From NCBI GenBank assembly GCA_002448305.1, contig DJWY01000025.1, forward strand, positions 251,894-315,893: a stretch of 64,000 nucleotides of DNA. Direction: 5' to 3'. A program made the position numbers and the translations under genes. Origin of the DNA: Selenomonadales bacterium UBA7018. Lineage in GTDB: Bacteria > Bacillota > Negativicutes > Selenomonadales > Selenomonadaceae. Positions 58,317 through 64,000 of the stretch are shown piece after piece. How positions within the stretch are numbered: position 1 is the stretch's first letter; each line of letters starts with the position of its first letter. The notes below the pieces were generated by a model. The model searched no databases, was not told the origin of the DNA, and saw only the letters and a program-made list of their open reading frames with translations.

Positions 58317-61070
58317 CTAATTACTCTTATGTTTCAAATAATTCAAAAATTTTCTTGTAACCTTTCTGCAAATTCGATTTCGCAATGGAATTTCCGGCAA
58401 CGACTCCAATTTTATTTTGAGTTCTTCTTCCTGCCATTGTCTGTCTTTCTTTTCTAATTTCCTGACATTTTTCAGTGTAAAACTGGCAAAAAATTCGCGC
58501 ATAATGTCATTTGTCGATTTAAGGAAATGTAAAATTCTACCTGGAGATTTAACAAAATATATCAAGCGAAGATTTATCCAATAAAAAATGTCCCGTAAAT
58601 CCGGTTGAGATGCGTTCTTAAATTTTTTGCGCTTGTAATTTCCAAAAATCCTCGTGAGCTGATTCCACGCCGACATTTGCGCAGAATTATTAACTACGTT
58701 CAAAACAATGTCGGGATTAAAAATTGGCTTCTTTTTTTTATCGCCGACATTTTTACCGCTCGAATACTTTTTCTCTTCCATAAATTTGGAGAAAGACATT
58801 TCGACGGCATCCGCGACAATTTCGGCAATATCAGCACCGCTGTAGCCAAGCGTACCCTTTATAAGCTTTTCAATTTTTTCTTCAGAATCGCTCGAATCTG
58901 TCCATTCAAAATTGTCGTTGTAACGAACTTTATCGATATGGATTTTAAAAATATCTTTTCTTTCAGAGGCATTCGGCGTTCCAACGTAAAAAATTTCATC
59001 GAATCTGCCTTTACGCAGGAGTTCAGGCGGAAGTCTTTCGACACTGTTTGCAGTAGCGACAACGAAAACCGGCGAAGTTTTTTCCTGCATCCAAGTCAAA
59101 AATAAACCTAAGAGCCTTACGGTAATTTCCCCGCTGCCATCCGAACCCGTGCCCGCAAAGGCCTTTTCCAACTCGTCAATCCACAACACGCAAGGCGCAG
59201 AAACTTCAGCAAGCTCGGTTGCGCGGTGCATATTTTTTTCCGATTCGCCTACATATTTGCCCAAAATTTTTCCCATGTCCAATTTCAAAAGCGGTAAATC
59301 GAAAATCGCAGCCGTTGCCTTTGCCGTCAAAGTTTTTCCGCAACCTGGCATTCCGACTATCAAAATTCCTTTTGGAATTCTCACGCCGCAACGCATTGCC
59401 TCATCAACGTGCCGAAAAGTATTTTCTTTTTTCTTCAGCCACGCTTTTAAATTTTCAAGCCCGCCAATATCGTCTTCTTTTTCGTCACACTCTACCATTT
59501 CCAAAATATTTGTCTTGCGAATTATTTGTTTTTTGTTTTCAATTATCAAATCCAAATCCGAAAAAGTTATATCATTTTCGCCGGCAAGAGCGAGGGAAAG
59601 AATATTTATTATGTCAAATTCGGACATACCTTTAAAGGCGGTGACGAGTTTTTTCAACAAAATGCCGGAAGGTGTTTTCGCGCCGTGTTTTTCGCAAAAA
59701 TCCCTTATCAAATCTTCAAGTTCTATTTCGTTCAAGTTTTCTATTTTTAAAATCGTCAAATAATGTTCCAAAACTGCAGGGATTCTCAAGACGGACGAAA
59801 CGATTATTATTGTGCAATCGTCAAGCTCTCCGGTGTAAATGAGCTGAGCAAGATATTTCATCTGTGCAACAATTTCTTCGTCCTCAAAATATTTGTGTAT
59901 GTCTTTTAAAACTAAAACGGAATCATTCAACTGACATTTGACAACTGCACCATATTGCATACTGCGAGCATCATTTATGAAATTTTGCAAAGTTTCCTTA
60001 AGAGGTATGCGATTATCAAAATTTGCGACGTGTTCACCTGAATTATTATGCTTGAAAAGACCTTCCGCCTTGTTCCATTCGTAAATATCCCGCTCGACGG
60101 CGACACGCTTTATAATTTCGTCGGCTTTATCTTCTTCAAAAGTATCAATGTAAATAATCGGCAAGCCTGCGTCAAGGTACAACATTAATTGTTCCGTTGC
60201 AACTTCAATTCCCGTATCATCATTGCCGCTACTATCGGAAGAGATTTTTATTTTTGGGAAATCAATATTATCCTCTTCATAAGAGTCAATGCTTGTCCGT
60301 CTACGTGTAAGTATTTTGAGGTTACTGAATTTATCGCGATTTTCAGGCTTGGAGCAAAAAATTTTTAACTGCTCCTTCTCCATTACTTCAAAAGTGCCCT
60401 CACTAACTTTTTGTTCGATTGAAATTTTTGTCTCGTCTTCTATCGCTTGGCGATTTATTCCGACAAATCGTAGCGCACTATCGAAAACATCTTCTTTATT
60501 TAGTTTGTAAGGTTTGTCTTTATTTATCAGATAAACGACTTTATATTTGCCAGCTTTTTTCTGAGCTTTAAGGCGATTTATTACTTCATTTAGCTCGGTT
60601 TGCGTGCGAACGATTTGATTGACATATTGGAGAATTTCTTCTTCCTCGTCATCGTCCTCAAAAGCCGCAATTTCAAGTATCTCATCTTCTTTACTCGAAG
60701 ATTTAATAATTTGTTCAATACTCTCAATTTCTTCAGTTTTCGATTCATCGATTTCAAAAATTTGGCAGAGTTTAGAAGTAAATTCGCGAGTAAAAATTTT
60801 TTCTTTTTCAGGTGTGATATTTTTAAAAATTAATTTCCTGCGATTATAAGTTTTCCAGAGTTCCTCGACGGCACAGCAAGTGTCATCTGGATAATCATGG
60901 TCACGCATCCATTTTAAAAGCTTGTTGTTGCCAAATCTATTGTCGGCGAAAAGATACCCAATAATTTCCGTCATATCGAAATTTTTTTTAAAATCATCTT
61001 TAGTGCGAACTTCTTCGTTGTTCTTGAGGAAGAGAGCAAATTTTACTTTCTTGAGATGTTTATCTGCCAT
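58317..61070 (-). CDS. Ycf46-like AAA+ ATPase with long N- and C-terminal extensions
   Basis: A 917-residue cytoplasmic ATPase. Residues 300-480 are a degenerate first AAA-like part of the Ycf46 type (GLPIIYIDTFEEDKADEII, VLKDIHKYFEDEEIV, VSSVLRIPAVLEHYLTIL). The second AAA domain is complete: GILIVGMPGCGKTLTAKATA (Walker A, near 575), CVLWIDELEKAFAG (Walker B), VVATANS (sensor 1), LLRKGRFDEIFYVGTP (Arg finger) and GYSGADIAEIV (sensor 2). The first 290 residues are new; the start FALFLKNNEEVRTKDDFKKN and FDMTEIIGYLFAD followed by KLLKWMRDHDYPD suggest a helical adaptor. A basic 130-residue C-terminal tail follows the AAA. ATG 61070 has AAGGAG upstream. Confidence 0.85.
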   Translation of the reverse strand: MADKHLKKVKFALFLKNNEEVRTKDDFKKNFDMTEIIGYLFADNRFGNNKLLKWMRDHDYPDDTCCAVEELWKTYNRRKLIFKNITPEKEKIFTREFTSKLCQIFEIDESKTEEIESIEQIIKSSSKEDEILEIAAFEDDDEEEEILQYVNQIVRTQTELNEVINRLKAQKKAGKYKVVYLINKDKPYKLNKEDVFDSALRFVGINRQAIEDETKISIEQKVSEGTFEVMEKEQLKIFCSKPENRDKFSNLKILTRRRTSIDSYEEDNIDFPKIKISSDSSGNDDTGIEVATEQLMLYLDAGLPIIYIDTFEEDKADEIIKRVAVERDIYEWNKAEGLFKHNNSGEHVANFDNRIPLKETLQNFINDARSMQYGAVVKCQLNDSVLVLKDIHKYFEDEEIVAQMKYLAQLIYTGELDDCTIIIVSSVLRIPAVLEHYLTILKIENLNEIELEDLIRDFCEKHGAKTPSGILLKKLVTAFKGMSEFDIINILSLALAGENDITFSDLDLIIENKKQIIRKTNILEMVECDEKEDDIGGLENLKAWLKKKENTFRHVDEAMRCGVRIPKGILIVGMPGCGKTLTAKATAAIFDLPLLKLDMGKILGKYVGESEKNMHRATELAEVSAPCVLWIDELEKAFAGTGSDGSGEITVRLLGLFLTWMQEKTSPVFVVATANSVERLPPELLRKGRFDEIFYVGTPNASERKDIFKIHIDKVRYNDNFEWTDSSDSEEKIEKLIKGTLGYSGADIAEIVADAVEMSFSKFMEEKKYSSGKNVGDKKKKPIFNPDIVLNVVNNSAQMSAWNQLTRIFGNYKRKKFKNASQPDLRDIFYWINLRLIYFVKSPGRILHFLKSTNDIMREFFASFTLKNVRKLEKKDRQWQEEELKIKLESLPEIPLRNRICRKVTRKFLNYLKHKSN

Positions 61071-61103
61071 TAAATACGCTCCTTAAAATTTATCTGAGGA
61101 GAA

Positions 61104-61132
61104 ATAATAACATTTTGTAAAAACTTTTTCAA
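61104..61132 (-). promoter_or_regulatory. promoter of the AAA+/membrane protein pair
   Basis: Minus strand: TTGAAA (61132-61127), 17-base spacer, extended -10 TGTTATTAT with hexamer at 61109-61104, 34 bases before the ATPase start. One of the best promoters in the window. Confidence 0.75.
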
Positions 61133-61136
61133 CTTA

Positions 61137-63050
61137 TTAAGAAACTTTTTTGCGAAGTTGCCAAGATAAAATCGCCACAAAAATCGCCACGCCGATTATA
61201 TCCGTCACAAGTCCAGGCTTAATCATCATTAGCCCGCCCGCACCCAAAATTATTCGCTCTAAAGTTCTTAACGGCGCGGCAAGGTATCCGATTAGCGACG
61301 AAGAAAGCGCGACCATTCCAACTATCGCCGTCAAAAGCGATAAGCCTAAACTCGCCGTCACGCCGTGCATTAAAATTAGTTCCGGATTCAAGACGAACAT
61401 ATAAGGAATTATGAACGCCGCAATCGCTAACTTCGACGCATTTATTCCCGTCCTTAGCGCGTTGCCGCCCGATATGCCCGAACCCGCATAAGCCGCCAAT
61501 GCTACCGGCGGTGTCACGTCCGCAATTATCCCGAAGTAGAAAACGAACATGTGCGCCGCCAATATCGGGACGCCCATTTGAATTAGTGCAGGAGCCGCTA
61601 TCGTTGACGTTATGACATAATTTGCCGTTGTCGGCACGCCCATTCCTAAAAGTATCGCCGTTATCATCGTTAAGAACATGCTAGGCAAAACCATTCCGCC
61701 TGATAAGTCCAATAACGCTGACGCCAATTTTAATCCTACGCCCGTTTTCGTCACGACGCCGATTATTATTCCCGCCGCCGCGCAGGCTACTAATACTCCC
61801 AAAACATTTCGTGCGCCCGTCTCCAAACCTTTGACAATCGCCGCTGGCGACATGCGCGTTGATTTTTTTATGCTCGATACCACGATTGATAAAACTATCG
61901 CTACTAACGCCGCCCGCATTGGCGTATAGCCACTAACCAACAAGTAGACGATTACTATTAACGGAATTGCTAAATGCCCGCGTGTTTTCAAAAGTTCGCC
62001 AAGCTTTGGAAGTTCCGAGCGCGGCAAGCCGCTTAAATTACTTCGCTTAGCCTCGAAATGTACGCCGAGCCATACGCCGATAAAATACAGGAGCGCAGGT
62101 ATCACCGCCGCTTTAACGATTTCGACGTAAGGCACGCCGACAAATTCCGCCATTAAAAACGCTGCCGCGCCCATAACCGGCGGCATAAGCTGCCCGCCCG
62201 TTGACGCCGCCGCCTCGACCGCTCCGGCAAAATCTTTGTGATAGCCGAGCTTTTTCATCATGGGAATAGTCAATGAGCCTGTGCCCACGACATTTGCGAC
62301 AGAAGAGCCGCTGACTGTTCCCATTAGTCCGCTTGATAAAACTGCGACTTTTGCAGGACCGCCGCTCGCCCAACCCGCTATCGAGTTCGCTACGTCTATA
62401 AAAAATTTCCCTAGCCCAGTTCCTTCCAAGTACGCGCCGAATAGGATAAACAAAAATATAAACGTTGACGAAACGCCCAGCGGGATTCCGAAAATGCCTT
62501 CAGTCGTGAAGTAAACGTGACTGACAAAATAATCTATCGTCAAGCCTCTGTGCGCTAAAAGTCCTGGCATGTATGGTCCCGCGAACGCATAAGTTATAAA
62601 GAATAATACCACGCAAACCATTGGAATTCCGACGACGCGCCGCGCCGCCTCTATCACAAGCAGAATTCCTAACGCCCCGACCATTACATCAGTCGAAGTC
62701 GGCAACGCCGCCCGCAATATCAGTTCCCGATAATTTATCACGATATAAGCCGGAGCCGCCGCGCCCATTATCGCCAAAAATAAATCAAGCAGGTGAAGTT
62801 TATCGCGCCGCCATGATTTTCGCGTCGGGTACAGCAAGAACGATAAACATAATCCGAATCCCAAATGAATCGCTCGCTGTATCTGCGCGTCTAAAAGTCC
62901 GAAACTCGCCGTGTATATCTGAAAGACCGAAAAAGTTATCGCGATTGCCGAAATGATTTTTGCCATTGCGCCAGTATATTCCATTGTGTTTGATTCGCTG
63001 TCATATTTTTTTAAAACTTCTTGTGCTGTCATCTCTTTTCTTTCGCTCAT
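61137..63050 (-). CDS. TRAP transporter fused permease (DctQ-like plus DctM-like)
   Basis: A 637-residue membrane protein with about 16 helices, the fused 4TM/12TM TRAP-TAXI type. The N-terminal part includes IHLGFGLCLSFLLYPT; the DctM-like part has FIFLFILFGAYLEGTGLGKF, SGLMGTVSGSSVANVVGTGS, AAASTGGQLMPPVMGAAAF and GMGVPTTANYVITSTI. It would import an organic acid with a sodium or proton gradient. No periplasmic TAXI binding protein gene is adjacent within the window. ATG 63050 follows GAGG with an 8-base gap; the frame is open three codons further to a GTG. Confidence 0.9.
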   Translation of the reverse strand: MSERKEMTAQEVLKKYDSESNTMEYTGAMAKIISAIAITFSVFQIYTASFGLLDAQIQRAIHLGFGLCLSFLLYPTRKSWRRDKLHLLDLFLAIMGAAAPAYIVINYRELILRAALPTSTDVMVGALGILLVIEAARRVVGIPMVCVVLFFITYAFAGPYMPGLLAHRGLTIDYFVSHVYFTTEGIFGIPLGVSSTFIFLFILFGAYLEGTGLGKFFIDVANSIAGWASGGPAKVAVLSSGLMGTVSGSSVANVVGTGSLTIPMMKKLGYHKDFAGAVEAAASTGGQLMPPVMGAAAFLMAEFVGVPYVEIVKAAVIPALLYFIGVWLGVHFEAKRSNLSGLPRSELPKLGELLKTRGHLAIPLIVIVYLLVSGYTPMRAALVAIVLSIVVSSIKKSTRMSPAAIVKGLETGARNVLGVLVACAAAGIIIGVVTKTGVGLKLASALLDLSGGMVLPSMFLTMITAILLGMGVPTTANYVITSTIAAPALIQMGVPILAAHMFVFYFGIIADVTPPVALAAYAGSGISGGNALRTGINASKLAIAAFIIPYMFVLNPELILMHGVTASLGLSLLTAIVGMVALSSSLIGYLAAPLRTLERIILGAGGLMMIKPGLVTDIIGVAIFVAILSWQLRKKVS

Positions 63051-63093
63051 TAGGATCACCTCTTTTGATTTTTCTAAAAATATTCGGCATGCC

Positions 63094-63189
63094 CTAAATT
63101 TTTTCCTGCAAATTGAAAAGGTGTGGCATTTCTACCACACCTCTAAGCTTAAACCAAATTAAAATGTGCGTGTCAAGTAAAATTTTCAT
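63094..63189 (-). pseudogene. truncated PIN-domain (VapC-like) toxin remnant
   Basis: Starts MKILLDTHILIWFK, the unmistakable beginning of a PIN-domain toxin of the VapC type (first catalytic Asp in LLDTH), but leaves the family pattern after 14 residues and ends at residue 31 (stop 63094). A full toxin has about 130 residues. The ATG overlaps the stop of the upstream antitoxin-like frame as ATGA and has GAGGTG upstream. A hairpin lies where the gene is lost, so a deletion or insertion cut the toxin off. Confidence 0.75.
63117..63144 (-). terminator. hairpin inside the toxin remnant, likely terminator of dnaE transcript
   Basis: AGGTGTGG (63119-63126) and CCACACCT (63135-63142) make a perfect 8-bp stem with an 8-base loop. 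On the minus strand four T follow the stem. Confidence 0.6.
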
Positions 63190-63436
63190 TTTTTCACCTC
63201 GTAGCTATCAGCAATATCTCTCCAAATTTCCGCGTCCATTGAATCGAAAAGTTCAGCGTCTAAAGTGAATTCGACCTTTGCAATTCTTGCGCGGCGGACT
63301 TTAGATTTTTTTCTTGGGCGCGAGTCATTTCAATCAGCGGCTTGCCATCGAATTTTAAAATGATTTTGTCCTCCTGAAGAGTGCTGAGCAACGTCACCAA
63401 GTCGGAGAATTGCTCTTTTTTAATATAAACGAAAAT
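63186..63436 (-). pseudogene. frameshifted Phd/VapB-type antitoxin remnant
   Basis: Two overlapping frames together read like an antitoxin. The first (from about 63436) gives YIKKEQFSDLVTLLSTLQED then KIILKFDGKPLIEM, which fits the Phd/YefM pattern of a Leu-rich helix, a strand and Gly-Lys-Pro. It ends in a TAG at 63260. A one-base shift at a run of seven A (63306-63312, read as T on the plus strand) leads into SKVRRARIAKVEFTLDAELF and DAEIWRDIADSYEVKK, ending TGA at 63186 over the toxin ATG. An eighth A would join them. No ATG start is visible; the 5' end runs into dnaE. Confidence 0.6.
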
Positions 63437-64000
63437 TTTCTGCGCCGAGTAAAAGTTTCAATTCGTCGCGCAAGTCGGAACCGTCCGAAATCGTCTGCGC
63501 AATTTTTTTCCAAACGCCGTTCCTATTCAGAAAAATTCTACTGCCGCCCGCGTATTTGTCAAAAATTTCCTTTAGCTTTTCGAGTGTCTCCGAATTTTCA
63601 AGCCGCGCAGGTATCGTCAACCAAAAATCCGGTGAATAATCTTGCGCCCTTAAAATTCTTTCTGCCAAAAGTTGAATTGTGTCGCCGTTATCATCGACGC
63701 GCCCTTCCACAACGACAATTTCATCAGGCACCGCGAAATTATGCACTTGATTAAAAACGTTTGGGAAAATTGTTACGTCAATCACGCCGTCGAAATCTTC
63801 AACCTTGATATAAGCCATTGTGTCGCCGCGCTTAGTCGTTAGCTGTCGCCTTTCAGTTATAATCCCGCCGACTTTGATACGCTTGTTTAAAATTTTCCCG
63901 TCCATAATCGCCGCAATCGAAATCAGATTGGAGAATTTATCGCGAAATTCGTCGAGCGGGTGTCCGGAAAGATAAAAGCCGAGCGTTTCCCTTTCCCACG
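63420..64000 (-). CDS. dnaE: DNA polymerase III subunit alpha, C-terminal part (partial)
   Basis: The frame is open from the window end to the TAA at 63420. It begins ETLGFYLSGHPLDEFRDKF, a strong DnaE signature near the C-terminal part, then KRIKVGGIITERRQLTTKRG and MAYIKVEDFDGVIDVTIFPN, the OB-fold domain, and ends GAENFRLY. About 190 residues are inside the window; the polymerase, PHP and fingers domains lie beyond it. Whether this is the DnaE1 or DnaE3 type cannot be told. It appears to end normally, with the antitoxin remnant overlapping its 3' end. Confidence 0.93.
   Translation of the reverse strand, partial: WERETLGFYLSGHPLDEFRDKFSNLISIAAIMDGKILNKRIKVGGIITERRQLTTKRGDTMAYIKVEDFDGVIDVTIFPNVFNQVHNFAVPDEIVVVEGRVDDNGDTIQLLAERILRAQDYSPDFWLTIPARLENSETLEKLKEIFDKYAGGSRIFLNRNGVWKKIAQTISDGSDLRDELKLLLGAENFRLY

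Noticed and set aside
59149..59763. 204-codon open frame antisense to the AAA+ ATPase
   Set aside because: Ser/Phe-rich mirror of a Lys/Glu-rich gene, without a ribosome site or known motif.
63260..63440. Frameshift in dnaE, with the open frame after the stop as its true C-terminus
   Set aside because: dnaE ends at a plausible place (GAENFRLY), and the next frame matches an antitoxin followed by an overlapping PIN start, which explains it better.

Overview
The window looks like chromosome from a diderm Firmicute (Negativicutes, probably Selenomonadales). It has Firmicute-style genes (thrE, yitT, greA, extended -10 TGnTATAAT promoters, TTG starts, strong AGGAGG sites) beside a full outer-membrane set: kdsC, a LpxL-type acyltransferase, lptA/B/C, one LptF/G permease, lptD, rfaE1, rfaE2 and a heptosyltransferase. 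Base use leans to AT. No rRNA, tRNA, CRISPR array, prophage or intact insertion sequence was seen.

Layout. 0-2.3 kb: end of argB, argD, argF. 2.3-4.3 kb (minus): thrE-type exporter and an unknown small gene. 4.4-8.2 kb: secD, secF and a GT61 glycosyltransferase with a ChW-like tail. 8.4-11.4 kb: a Cache hybrid kinase with its own Hpt. 11.5-17.1 kb: glycan genes, an S2P protease and a NUDIX hydrolase. 17.2-23.1 kb: DUF1858, kdsC, lpxL-like, lptC, lptA, lptB, lptF/G and rnhB, the LPS export operon. 23.2-28.7 kb: yitT, MBL hydrolase, greA, purD, an Fe-S aldo/keto reductase and a flavodoxin. 28.8-41.9 kb: a large signalling island. 41.9-44.6 kb (minus): acetolactate synthase and a methyltransferase-like protein with a signal peptide. 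44.7-51.8 kb (minus): secreted repeat protein, lptD, ArnT-like, GNAT, rfaE1, rfaE2, heptosyltransferase. 52-57 kb: FliD-like orphan, TSUP permease, solo AICAR formyltransferase, RfaE1-like kinase with an altered catalytic loop, cheV. 57-61 kb (minus): Ycf46-like AAA+ ATPase with a membrane partner. 61-64 kb (minus): fused TRAP permease, a decayed toxin-antitoxin pair and the 3' end of dnaE.

The most interesting part is 28.7-41.9 kb. A LytTR regulator (whose reading frame starts with a second, degenerate receiver) faces two overlapping GHKL kinase genes. The upstream one has the phospho-accepting His box but no ATPase domain; the downstream one has the ATPase domain but has lost the His. A repeat AAAA(G/C)TGATTG, placed twice about 21 bp apart, lies upstream of the regulator, of the kinase pair and of a five-gene operon. 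That operon encodes a 1271-residue double-Cache hybrid kinase with a dead internal HisKA, a REC-GGDEF protein, a membrane-anchored BMP-type binding protein, a second hybrid kinase and a double-receiver protein. I infer that the split LytTR system governs its own expression and the phosphorelay operon.

The second candidate system is the AAA+/membrane-protein pair at 57-61 kb, which has its own good promoter. All assignments come from reading motifs by eye; no database search was possible.
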